Positions 1-6,773 of a stretch of 8,175 nt of DNA are shown in pieces. Source of the DNA: Paucidesulfovibrio sp036541255 (GTDB taxonomy: Bacteria; Desulfobacterota; Desulfovibrionia; Desulfovibrionales; Desulfovibrionaceae); assembly GCA_036541255.1 (NCBI GenBank), contig JAZHDD010000004.1, positions 1-8,175 of the forward strand. The letters run 5' to 3'. A program made the position numbers and the translations under genes. Numbering within the stretch: the stretch's first letter is position 1; each line of letters opens with the position of its first letter. The notes under the pieces were generated by a model, which had not been told where the DNA came from, ran no database searches, and saw nothing but the letters and a program-made list of their open reading frames with translations.

Positions 1-296
1 TCGTGGGCCGCGTGGACACCACCGCGCGCATCAAGGGCATGTTCGTGTATCCGCATCAGGTGGAGCAGGTCATGGCCCAGTTCGAGGAGGTCAAGCGCTG
101 GCAGATTGAGGTGACCAACCCCGGCGGCGTGGATGAAATGGTCCTGAACATCGAGTCCGGCGGGTTCAAGCGCGAGGATGAATTGCTGCATACCTTCCGC
201 GAGAAGATCAAGCTGCGGCCCATCCTCAAGATTTTGGTGCCCGGCAGCCTGCCCCCTCAAATCCGGCCCATCGAGGACAAGCGCACCTGGGATTAG
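1..296 (+). CDS. Phenylacetate-CoA ligase-like protein (PaaK family), C-terminal fragment
   Basis: Only the last ~97 codons are in the window; the reading frame is already open at the left edge, so this is a 3' fragment and the GTG at position 3 is an internal Val codon. The visible part matches the C-terminal lid subdomain of PaaK-type adenylate-forming ligases (AMP-binding_C_2): VGRVDTTARIKGMFVYPHQV corresponds to the family's VGR.DD...RG.NVFP.Q.E segment, followed by an ACT-like alternation of strands and helices and a closing LPPQIRP...KR segment. Family members activate aryl or fatty acids with ATP and load them on CoA in the cytoplasm. Oddly, the family's usual GK..R motif near the end, whose Lys serves the adenylation step, is not recognisable, so substrate and even activity are uncertain. 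It ends with TAG, 21 bases before a strong terminator, so it is the last gene of its transcription unit. Confidence 0.8.
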   Translation, partial: VGRVDTTARIKGMFVYPHQVEQVMAQFEEVKRWQIEVTNPGGVDEMVLNIESGGFKREDELLHTFREKIKLRPILKILVPGSLPPQIRPIEDKRTWD

Positions 297-317
297 CATC
301 CTTTGCGATACAGTACG

Positions 318-352
318 AAAGCCCCGGTAGGATTGTCCCCGGGGCTTTTTTT
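318..352 (+). terminator. Rho-independent terminator after the PaaK-like gene
   Basis: AAAGCCCCGG (318-327) pairs perfectly with CCGGGGCTTT (339-348). The G+C-rich 7-bp core is closed around an 11-base loop and followed by a run of seven T (346-352). It lies 21 bases after the ligase stop codon and separates that gene from the downstream cluster. Confidence 0.92.
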
Positions 353-453
353 ATAGCCGCATATGCATTGTTTTCCGGTTATTATGTCGGCAAGGAACAG
401 GAAGCGCCAACGTGGCTGAAGCGATTGGGCAAAAACAGAAAACAGCATAAATA

Positions 454-469
454 TGGCAATGCTTGTGCC
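454..469 (+). promoter_or_regulatory. Candidate sigma-54 (-24/-12) promoter upstream of the ChaN lipoprotein gene
   Basis: TGGCAATGCTTGTGCC resembles the sigma-54 consensus TGGCACG-N4-TTGC. The GG (455-456) and GC (467-468) dinucleotides have the required 12-base offset, TGGCA is complete, and TGC matches at the -12 element; the first T of TTGC is G here. It sits in the only sizeable gap (353-562), after a terminator and ~95 bases before the next start codon, where a promoter is needed. Transcription would begin near 480. No convincing sigma-70 pair was seen in the gap; the best alternative, TTGGGC (425-430) with TAAATA (448-453), is poor. A match this short can occur by chance. Confidence 0.33.
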
Positions 470-516
470 TGGGCAACAAAGCCCGTATCGTGCGGAAGTT
501 GAAAATAACATGCTCT

Positions 517-528
517 GCAACGCGTTGC
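517..528. repeat. 12-bp perfect palindrome in the leader of the ChaN gene
   Basis: GCAACGCGTTGC is its own reverse complement. It lies 34 bases upstream of the ATG at 563 and downstream of the candidate sigma-54 promoter, inside non-coding sequence. It could be an operator half-site pair or chance; no regulator is encoded nearby and it has no second copy in the gap. The rest of the 353-562 gap shows nothing further that I can support. Confidence 0.35.
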
Positions 529-562
529 CGGCGCAGCCCTTCCGGTATGGGGATACTGTTTG

Positions 563-1720
563 ATGCGCATTCGCCTGCTGTTTTTCTGCCTTTTGCTGCT
601 GTTGTCCGCCTGCGCCGGATCTAACCCGGCTTCACAGCCGGGGCCCTTCTTGTCCTTCCTGCCGGAGCGGGGCGAACTGGTTTCGGCGAGCGGCACTCGC
701 GCCAAGCCAGCCGATGTATTGGAACTGGTTACCCCGGCAGACTATATTCTTATGGGCGAGGGGCACACCAACCCCTGCGATCATGCCGCGCAACAATGGT
801 TGACCCGGGCGCTGGCCGAGGGTGGGCGTTTGCCCGCCGTGGGCCTGGAAATGGTCGGCAGCGACCGTCAGCCCGTGCTGGACCGCTTTCTTGCCGGTGA
901 CGTTCCCTTGGAAAAGTTGGAAAAAGAGCTGCAATGGCAAGAGCAGTGGGGCTATCCTTTTGCGCTTTTCCAGCCGCTGTTCGCCCTGGCTTTGGAACAT
1001 GGCTTGCCGCTTGGCGCACTCAACGCGCCAAGGGAACTCGTCAAGAAGGTCAGCCGCAACGGACTGGCTTCCCTGGCGCCGAAGGAGCGGGCCGCGCTTC
1101 CCTCGGAGATTCTGCCGCCTCCGGCGGAGCAGAAAGCTGTCTTGCAGGCCTATTTTGAGCGCCATGCCGATCTGCTCCCTCCTGAAGCCGATTTGCAGGG
1201 ATTCATGGAAGTGCAGTCCCTTTGGGACACGGCCATGGCCGCCAACGCCAAGGCCCTGCGCGAACGCACGGGCAGGCCTGTGCTGGTGATCGCCGGGGCA
1301 GGGCATGTGGAGCGAGGGTGGGGCATTGCCCACCGCCTGCGTCTGCTGGACCCCGAGGCCCGTTCCGTGCTCTTGCTGCCTCTGCGCGACACCATGGAGT
1401 TCGACCCTGGGGACGGCAATGCCTTTTTCTATTGCCCGGCAGTATTTCGCAGCCGGTTGGGCATGACCCTGGAGGCCCGTGAAGGGCGCGTCATTGTTGT
1501 GGAAACCGTACGTGAAGGCCGGGCCGAAGCTGCGGGCATCCGCGCCGGGGACGTGCTGGTCCGGGCCCAGGGATTGCCCGTGCGGGCGTTCATGGACTTG
1601 CATCAGGCCGGAAAGCTGGCCCATGACCGCGACCAGGGTTTGCGCCTGCGCATGGAGCGGCGGGGAGAAACCATTGCGGTTGATCTGGGAAAGCTTGGGG
1701 TCAAGACGGAAAAGAAATAA
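563..1720 (+). CDS. ChaN-family (haem-binding-type) lipoprotein with C-terminal PDZ domain
   Basis: This predicted 385-residue envelope lipoprotein has a signal peptide of hydrophobic residues ending in lipobox LSAC, with lipidation at Cys17. Residues ~45-275 match the ChaN / Cofac_haem_bdg_2 family: GEGHTNPCDH (65-74), GLEM (94-97), W..QWGYPF (~125-133), WDTAMA (221-226) and GAGHVERGWG (245-254). Known members bind haem and are linked to iron acquisition. Residues ~298-375 look like a PDZ domain (GMTLEAREG near 300, then AEAAGIRAGDVLV at 321-333), which would bind peptide C-termini. Start choice: ATG 563 has a modest GGGGA 9 bases upstream; a TTG at 560 is the alternative. The gene opens the cluster after the 353-562 gap and is followed 30 bases later by a second lipoprotein gene. 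No clear Fur box was seen upstream. Haem binding is inferred from the family only. Confidence 0.87.
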   Translation: MRIRLLFFCLLLLLSACAGSNPASQPGPFLSFLPERGELVSASGTRAKPADVLELVTPADYILMGEGHTNPCDHAAQQWLTRALAEGGRLPAVGLEMVGSDRQPVLDRFLAGDVPLEKLEKELQWQEQWGYPFALFQPLFALALEHGLPLGALNAPRELVKKVSRNGLASLAPKERAALPSEILPPPAEQKAVLQAYFERHADLLPPEADLQGFMEVQSLWDTAMAANAKALRERTGRPVLVIAGAGHVERGWGIAHRLRLLDPEARSVLLLPLRDTMEFDPGDGNAFFYCPAVFRSRLGMTLEAREGRVIVVETVREGRAEAAGIRAGDVLVRAQGLPVRAFMDLHQAGKLAHDRDQGLRLRMERRGETIAVDLGKLGVKTEKK

Positions 1721-1750
1721 GATTATTATTTGAAACTAAAGGATAAAATG

Positions 1751-2248
1751 ATGAAAAAGCTGCTTTGCGGAATGTTGCTGACGGTGCTGCTGGCGAGCTG
1801 CGGTTCCTCTCCGGATTTGGGGTCGTTCCTGCCGGGAGAAGTCGCCGGAGCCGCGCAGAGCGAGTTGGTGGCAGGCGAGGCAGCCCTGAAGTCCATCGAC
1901 AAGCTGCACGGCAAATCCATTCATGCCAAGGATGGGGCCATGGCCGCCTATGGCGAAGGGCATCCGCCTGTGGTCCAGGTCTGGGTGTCGCGGGCGTCCA
2001 ATGCGGCCGAAGCCCGGGAACAGGTGGCCGTGATGATGGACCGCATGGTTTCCGGCAAGGGCAGCCCGTTCCGCAATCCTTCGACCACGCGGCGGGACGG
2101 CGTGGACGTCTACCGCGTCGAGGGGTTGGGCATGGCCCATTTGGTCTGGAGCAGAGGCGATCTGGTCTGGTGGGTTTCAGCCCTGCCTGATGTCGAAGGC
2201 GAGGCCATTGAGACTTTTCTGAATCTGGGGGGCGGAAAAGGAGTCTGA
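1751..2248 (+). CDS. Small lipoprotein of unknown function
   Basis: The 165-residue product begins MKKLLCG and has a hydrophobic segment with lipobox LASC, so Cys17 is the likely lipidated residue after signal peptidase II cleavage. I chose ATG 1751 because AAGGA (1739-1743) lies 7 bases upstream; ATG 1748 directly before it, or TTG 1730, are less likely. The mature part is a single compact domain of about 140 residues. It has an early helical stretch (GEVAGAAQSELVAGEAALKS), then strands such as PVVQVWVSRA, a helical AAEAREQVAVMMDRM segment, and VDVYRVEG / HLVWSRGDLVWWVSA strands, an alpha-beta arrangement. I do not recognise the family. It lies between the ChaN lipoprotein and the TPR glycosyltransferase, and the Shine-Dalgarno site of the latter is inside its last codons, so co-expression with both is likely. 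An envelope role is inferred from the lipobox only. Confidence 0.82.
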   Translation: MKKLLCGMLLTVLLASCGSSPDLGSFLPGEVAGAAQSELVAGEAALKSIDKLHGKSIHAKDGAMAAYGEGHPPVVQVWVSRASNAAEAREQVAVMMDRMVSGKGSPFRNPSTTRRDGVDVYRVEGLGMAHLVWSRGDLVWWVSALPDVEGEAIETFLNLGGGKGV

Positions 2249-2253
2249 CGCGC

Positions 2254-4242
2254 ATGGACGATCTGCGGGAACTGTTGGAGAAGGCCGCGGCTGAACAGCG
2301 CATGGGACGCCCGGAACAGGCGCGCGAACTTTGCCGCCGGGTGTTGGCGCAGTCGCCGGACGAGCCGGACGCCTTGCGTCTGCTGGGCGCCCTGGCCCTG
2401 CGCGAGGGACGCTTCAGCCGCGCCGTGTCCCTGCTGAGCCGAGCTGCGGAACAGGATGCGGATAATGCGCATCTGCAACTGCATCTGGGCATGGCCCTGG
2501 AGGGGGCGGGACAGATGGCCGAGGCCGTGGAGGCCTACAAGAACAGCATGGGCCTGAACCCGTCATTGGCCGAGCCCTATGTGCGTTTCGGCAATCTGCT
2601 CAAGGACAATGGCCAGCCCAGGGAGGCCCTGGCCTGTTATGCCGCTGCCCTGAAGCGCGACCCCGACCACTATGCGACCCTCATCAACACGGGCACGGTG
2701 CTCATGGAAATGGGCCGGGGCCATGACGCGGTGCAGCTTTCCCGCCGGGCCTTGAAATTGCGGCCCGATGCGCCTGCCGCGCTCTTCAATCTTGCCGCAT
2801 CACTGCATGACGCCTGGAATACCGAAGAGGCCGGACTGCTCTTGGAAAAGCTGATCAAGGCGCACCCGGAGAGTGTCCGGGCCATGAACAATCTGGCCGT
2901 GATCCGGCGTGACCAGGGCTGCGCGCGCGAGGCCGTGTCCATGTTCCGCAAGGCTTGGCAGGCGGAACCAGCCTTTGCCGCTGCCCACAGCAACTATCTT
3001 CTGACCCGGCACTATCTTGCGGATGAGCCTTTGGACACGTATCTTGCCGAAGCCCGGGCCTTCGGAGCCGCCCATGCGGATGAGCTCACGGCCCGCGCGC
3101 CGCGCCACTCCAAAGGACTGGAACCGGAGCGGCCGTTGCGTATCGGCTATATCTCCGGCGATTTCCGCAGCCATGCCGTGAGCTGCTTTTTCGCGCCGGT
3201 GCTGGCGGCCCAGGCCGCTGGAGAAAATGAAATCTTCTGCTATTCCAACAATCCGCATGACGACGCAATGACCGAGCAGTTGCGTGGCCATTGCGCCAAC
3301 TGGCGCGAGGTGCGTGGTCTGTCCGACGTGGAGGCCGCCGAACGCATTCGGCAGGACAGTGTGGACATCCTCGTGGACCTGAGCGGTCATTCCGCGCACA
3401 ATCGACTGCTGGTCCTGGCCCGCAAGCCCGCGCCCGTGCAGGCGGTCTGGCTCGGCTATTTCGACAGCACCGGCTTGAACGGGATGGATTATCTGCTTGC
3501 GGACGGCCTTGTCTGCCCCGAGGGAGCCGAGAGCCGCTATGCCGAGGAGGTCGTGCGGCTGCCCGGTTCGTTCTGGTGTTACGGACCGCCCGATCTTGAT
3601 CTTGTCCCTGCGCTTTTGCCCGCTCTTGAGCGCGGCAACGTGACCTTTGGTTGTTTCAACAACACGGCCAAGCTCAACGAACATGTCGTGGACGCCTGGG
3701 CCGAGATTCTCAGGCAGGTACCGGGCGCGGAGTTGATTCTGCAATCCGGTTCCTTTGCCGATACGTTCGTGCGCGCCCGGTATCAGAAACTGTTCGAGGA
3801 GCGCGGCGTGGACAGCCTGCGCGTGGTCTACCGGCCGCAGATGAAGATGCGCGAATATCTGGCCTGCCATCACGAAGTGGACCTGGCCCTGGATCCCTTC
3901 CCGTATGGCGGCGGCGCAACGAGTGCTGACGCGCTCTGGATGGGCGTGCCTGTGCTGACGTTGCGGGGCCAGCGTTTCGAAGGCCGCATGACCTGGTCGC
4001 AGCTGGCCGCGGTCAACAAGGCGCCGGGCCCGGACCTGGAGGTCCTTGCCACGGATTCGGTGCAGGATTATATCCGAACCGCTGTGGACTTGGCCACGAA
4101 CCTGCCGCGACTGGGCGAGTTGCGCCAGGGCCTGCGCGAGCGGTTGCTGGCTTCGCCTTTTTGCGATGCTCATGGTTTTGTTTGCGGCCTGGACGCCGCA
4201 TGTCGCGAGATGTGGCGCGCGCATTGCCGCAAGGCGGGCTGA
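2254..4242 (+). CDS. TPR-repeat protein with O-GlcNAc-transferase/SPINDLY-type glycosyltransferase domain (GT41-like)
   Basis: The 662-residue protein has no signal peptide, so it is probably cytoplasmic. Residues ~3-245 form about seven 34-residue tetratricopeptide repeats (for example LLGALALREGRFSRAVSLL and FGNLLKDNGQPREALACYAA), a protein-binding superhelix. Residues ~290-655 match the Glyco_transf_41 domain of OGT and SPINDLY: RIGYISGDFRSHAV (296-309, His307), DILVDLSGHSAHNR (371-384), PVQAVWLGY (394-402), FNNTAKLN (468-475, Lys473 as the likely nucleotide-sugar phosphate contact) and ALDPFPYGGGATSADALW (545-562). Relatives transfer a sugar from a nucleotide donor to Ser/Thr or other protein residues. 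Acceptor and donor cannot be read here; flagellin or other envelope proteins are possible targets, but none is encoded nearby. ATG 2254 follows AAGGAG (2238-2243) by 10 bases and the preceding stop by 5. The last ~20 residues are a basic, Cys-containing tail. Confidence 0.9.
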   Translation: MDDLRELLEKAAAEQRMGRPEQARELCRRVLAQSPDEPDALRLLGALALREGRFSRAVSLLSRAAEQDADNAHLQLHLGMALEGAGQMAEAVEAYKNSMGLNPSLAEPYVRFGNLLKDNGQPREALACYAAALKRDPDHYATLINTGTVLMEMGRGHDAVQLSRRALKLRPDAPAALFNLAASLHDAWNTEEAGLLLEKLIKAHPESVRAMNNLAVIRRDQGCAREAVSMFRKAWQAEPAFAAAHSNYLLTRHYLADEPLDTYLAEARAFGAAHADELTARAPRHSKGLEPERPLRIGYISGDFRSHAVSCFFAPVLAAQAAGENEIFCYSNNPHDDAMTEQLRGHCANWREVRGLSDVEAAERIRQDSVDILVDLSGHSAHNRLLVLARKPAPVQAVWLGYFDSTGLNGMDYLLADGLVCPEGAESRYAEEVVRLPGSFWCYGPPDLDLVPALLPALERGNVTFGCFNNTAKLNEHVVDAWAEILRQVPGAELILQSGSFADTFVRARYQKLFEERGVDSLRVVYRPQMKMREYLACHHEVDLALDPFPYGGGATSADALWMGVPVLTLRGQRFEGRMTWSQLAAVNKAPGPDLEVLATDSVQDYIRTAVDLATNLPRLGELRQGLRERLLASPFCDAHGFVCGLDAACREMWRAHCRKAG

Positions 4243-4263
4243 CGCGCCCAAAGGAATCCTGCC

Positions 4264-5094
4264 GTGCCGGAATTGCCCGAAGTGGAAGTGATTGCCCGCG
4301 GGTTGCGGGAAACCCTGCCTGGACGGCGTTTCGTTCACGTGGCGGCCACGGACCTGCGCGCGGTACCGGGCGAAAGCCTGGACTCGTTTGCCGAACGGGT
4401 GCAGGGCCGCAGCGTGGCCGGGATACGCCGCCGGGGCAAGCTACTGCTTGTGGATCTGGAGCGGGACAATACCCCGGAGTCCGTACTTACGGTGCATCTG
4501 CGCATGACCGGACGCGTCGTGCATGGCCCGGACCGGCCTTGCGAGGCGCATGAGCGCATCCGCTTCCGTATGGACGACGGCAGCGTGCTGACCTTTGCGG
4601 ACGTGCGCCGTTTCGGAGCCTGCCGGGTTTTTACGCCCGACGAACTGGACCGCTGGAGCTTTTACGCCCTGCTCGGGCCCGAGCCGCTAGAAATCGGATC
4701 GCGGGAGTTCGCGGCACTGTTTCAGGGCCGCAAGACACGGGTCAAGGCGCTGTTGCTGGATCAGCGGGTACTGGCGGGCGTGGGCAACATCTATGCGGAC
4801 GAGAGCCTGTTCCGTGCGGGAATCCGGCCCGATGCCAGGGCGGATCATATTTCAAGAACAAGGTTGGCCCGGCTGCATGGCGCCTTGCAGGATGTGCTGG
4901 CCCAGGCCATAGCGGAAAACGGCAGCTCCATCAGCGACTACCGCAATGCGCGGGGCGATGCCGGAGCGTTTCAGAATTCCTTCCGGGTGTACGGCAAGGC
5001 CGGGCACGCCTGCGCCGCATGCGGCGCAACCCTGGAGAGCAACAAGGTGGCAGGCCGAACCTCCACATATTGCCCGTGCTGTCAGCGGGCGTAG
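4264..5094 (+). CDS. mutM: Formamidopyrimidine-DNA glycosylase / AP lyase (MutM, Fpg)
   Basis: The 276-residue, full-length enzyme removes 8-oxoguanine and formamidopyrimidines from DNA and cleaves the abasic site in base excision repair. The GTG start at 4264 is fixed by the canonical N-terminus PELPEVE, in which the proline (residue 2, exposed after Met removal) is the Schiff-base nucleophile and the next Glu is catalytic. AAAGGA lies 8 bases upstream. RRRGKLLLVDL carries the conserved Lys59, and VHLRMTG (77-83) is the next family motif. GVGNIYADE (172-180) marks the helix-two-turn-helix, and the C-terminal zinc finger uses Cys250, Cys253, Cys270 and Cys273 (C-X2-C-X16-C-X2-C) with the conserved GRTS loop (Arg265). 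An extra Cys272 lies between the last two ligands. The absence of gaps or lost residues points to an active enzyme. It follows the TPR glycosyltransferase by 21 bases and precedes murJ by 59. Confidence 0.98.
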   Translation: MPELPEVEVIARGLRETLPGRRFVHVAATDLRAVPGESLDSFAERVQGRSVAGIRRRGKLLLVDLERDNTPESVLTVHLRMTGRVVHGPDRPCEAHERIRFRMDDGSVLTFADVRRFGACRVFTPDELDRWSFYALLGPEPLEIGSREFAALFQGRKTRVKALLLDQRVLAGVGNIYADESLFRAGIRPDARADHISRTRLARLHGALQDVLAQAIAENGSSISDYRNARGDAGAFQNSFRVYGKAGHACAACGATLESNKVAGRTSTYCPCCQRA

Positions 5095-5153
5095 CGTATC
5101 GTTTTTCTTCATTCAACAACGCAGATTCGAATTAGAGCGGGCACCACACCAGC

Positions 5154-6773
5154 ATGCAGGAAGAACAACAGGCCGTTGTGACCGGGGCGAGCACCGCCCC
5201 CAAAAAGGACCATGCCCGGAGCATGGCCCGCAATACCATGGTGGTTGCCGGGGCCACGCTGGTCTCGCGCGTGTTCGGTTTCGTGCGCGACGTGATCGTG
5301 GCTTTTGCCCTGGGCGCGGGGTTTGCCGCGGACGCCTTTTTCGTGGCCTTCCGTATTCCCAACCTGCTGCGCCGGCTGTTCGGCGAAGGCTCGCTGACCA
5401 TGGCCTTCATCCCCGTGTTCACGCGGGTGCGCGAAGAGCAGGGGGAGCAGGCAGCTCAGGCCATGGCCCGCGCCGCCCTGGTCTGGCTCTGTCTGATTCT
5501 GGGCGTGTTGACCGTGATCGTGGAAATATTGGCCGGGCCCCTGACCTTTCTCATCGCCCCTGGTTTTGCGGACAATCCCGAACTGTTCGATCTGACCACC
5601 CGGCTGGTGCGCATCTGCTTCCCCTTTGTGATCATGATCTGCGGCGTGGCCCTGTGCATGGGCGTGCTCAACGCCTCGGGCCATTTTCTCGGCCCTGCCC
5701 TGGCTCCGGTCATGCTCAATGTGGCGCTCATCGTGGCCGCCCTGGGCGGGTACTACGCAGGGGCGGACGTGGCCGTGTGCCTCTCCTTCGGCGTCCTGGC
5801 AGGAGGCGTCCTGCAATGGATGCTGCAGCAGCCCTACTTGCGCGCCCAGGGCTTCACCTGGCGCGGGGCCTGGACCTGGCGCGACGCGGGCGTGCGGCGC
5901 ATGGCCCTGCTCATGCTGCCCACGGTGTTCGGGGCCGCGGTCTATCAGATCAATATTCTGTTGGGTACGCTTCTGGCCTCATATCTGCCCGAAGGCAGCG
6001 TGTCCTATCTGTATTATGCGGACCGGTTGGTGCAGTTTCCCCTGGGCGTGTTCGGCATTGCCGTGAGCACCGCGGCCCTGCCCAGTCTTTCCGTGCTGGC
6101 GGCCCGCGCCCAGATGGGCGAATTCAACCGGACCCTGAAAACCGCGGTTGGCCTGACCATGTTCATTGCCATGCCGGCCATGGCCGGACTGCTGGCCTTG
6201 GCCGAGCCCATTGTGCGCCTGCTTTTTGAGCGCGGGGCCTTTACTTCCGAGGCCGTTGTTGCCTCGGCGGCCGCCCTGGTGGCCTATTCCGCAGGCCTGC
6301 CCTTCATTGCCGGGGCGCGTCCCCTGGTGGCGGCGTTCTATTCCCTGGAGAACACGCGCACGCCCGTGCTGGTGGCCGTTGTCTCCCTGGTGCTGAACAT
6401 CGGGCTGGGTCTGGCGTTGATGCGGCCTCTGGCACATGTGGGACTGGCCGTGGCTGTGAGCGTTTCGTCCGCCGCCAATTTCGTGCTGCTGCTTCTGCTT
6501 CTGCGCAAGCATCTGGACAGGGCGCCGCTGCCCGTGGGCACTTTTCTCAAATGCCTGCTGCTTTCCTGCGTGGTCTATGCCGGGGCCTGGGCCAGCGCCC
6601 TGGGGCCGTCCCTGCTCTGGCTCGGCCTCATGCCGGTCTGGGTCGTGGTCTATGTGGCCGGGGCTCTGGCCCTGCGCGTGCCCGAGGCGGATTTGTTCCT
6701 GCGCTCCCTGCGGCGTGGGCTGCGGCGCTCCAAGCCGGAAAGCGCCGACAAAACAGACGCGGGTGCGGCGTGA
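5154..6773 (+). CDS. murJ: Lipid II flippase MurJ (MviN)
   Basis: The 539-residue polytopic inner-membrane protein moves the peptidoglycan precursor lipid II to the periplasmic face. It matches the MurJ/MviN family end to end, with the expected series of ~14 hydrophobic segments, and family-defining SRVFGFVRD, AADAFFVAFRIPNLLRRLF.EG and YADRLVQFPLGVFGIA. Arg39, Arg45, Asp60, Arg73, Glu78 and Arg291 line up at a constant offset of 21 with E. coli Arg18, Arg24, Asp39, Arg52, Glu57 and Arg270, functionally important in that protein (from memory of published work). ATG 5154 gives a hydrophilic N-terminal extension of about 23 residues but has no good ribosome binding site. ATG 5223, at the conserved MARNTMVVAG start, is a real alternative. 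The C-terminus is a charged tail. The last four bases overlap the methyltransferase start (GTGA), suggesting translational coupling. Confidence 0.96.
   Translation: MQEEQQAVVTGASTAPKKDHARSMARNTMVVAGATLVSRVFGFVRDVIVAFALGAGFAADAFFVAFRIPNLLRRLFGEGSLTMAFIPVFTRVREEQGEQAAQAMARAALVWLCLILGVLTVIVEILAGPLTFLIAPGFADNPELFDLTTRLVRICFPFVIMICGVALCMGVLNASGHFLGPALAPVMLNVALIVAALGGYYAGADVAVCLSFGVLAGGVLQWMLQQPYLRAQGFTWRGAWTWRDAGVRRMALLMLPTVFGAAVYQINILLGTLLASYLPEGSVSYLYYADRLVQFPLGVFGIAVSTAALPSLSVLAARAQMGEFNRTLKTAVGLTMFIAMPAMAGLLALAEPIVRLLFERGAFTSEAVVASAAALVAYSAGLPFIAGARPLVAAFYSLENTRTPVLVAVVSLVLNIGLGLALMRPLAHVGLAVAVSVSSAANFVLLLLLLRKHLDRAPLPVGTFLKCLLLSCVVYAGAWASALGPSLLWLGLMPVWVVVYVAGALALRVPEADLFLRSLRRGLRRSKPESADKTDAGAA

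Noticed and set aside
471..484. GGGC-AACAAA-GCCC hairpin in the 353-562 gap
   Set aside because: A four-base stem with no following T run is too weak to call a terminator or attenuator.
453..563. 36-codon small ORF whose TGA overlaps the ATG of the ChaN gene (TGATG)
   Set aside because: The overlap resembles a coupled leader peptide, but there is no ribosome binding site and the peptide has no distinctive feature. It also overlaps the candidate sigma-54 element and would begin before the predicted transcription start.
632..1624. 330-codon open frame on the minus strand
   Set aside because: It is antisense to the ChaN-PDZ gene, has no recognisable domain and is biased to Gln, His, Arg and Gly, as expected of a shadow frame.
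2800..4338. 512-codon open frame on the minus strand
   Set aside because: It lies opposite the glycosyltransferase gene, whose frame shows strong family motifs. The antisense product has low-complexity His/Gln/Arg/Gly-rich composition typical of GC-rich shadow frames.
6174..6187. 14-bp palindrome CCGGCCATGGCCGG within murJ
   Set aside because: It falls in coding sequence for an Ala/Met/Gly/Pro-rich membrane segment where GCC and ATG codons readily produce such symmetry.
4946..6229. 427-codon open frame on the plus strand spanning the end of mutM and much of murJ
   Set aside because: It is out of frame with both recognised proteins; the translation is rich in Arg, Gly, Pro and His with no domain.
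6551..6769. Longer N-terminus for the methyltransferase frame
   Set aside because: This part is inside murJ, and the conserved methyltransferase N-terminus starts only at the GTG at 6770.
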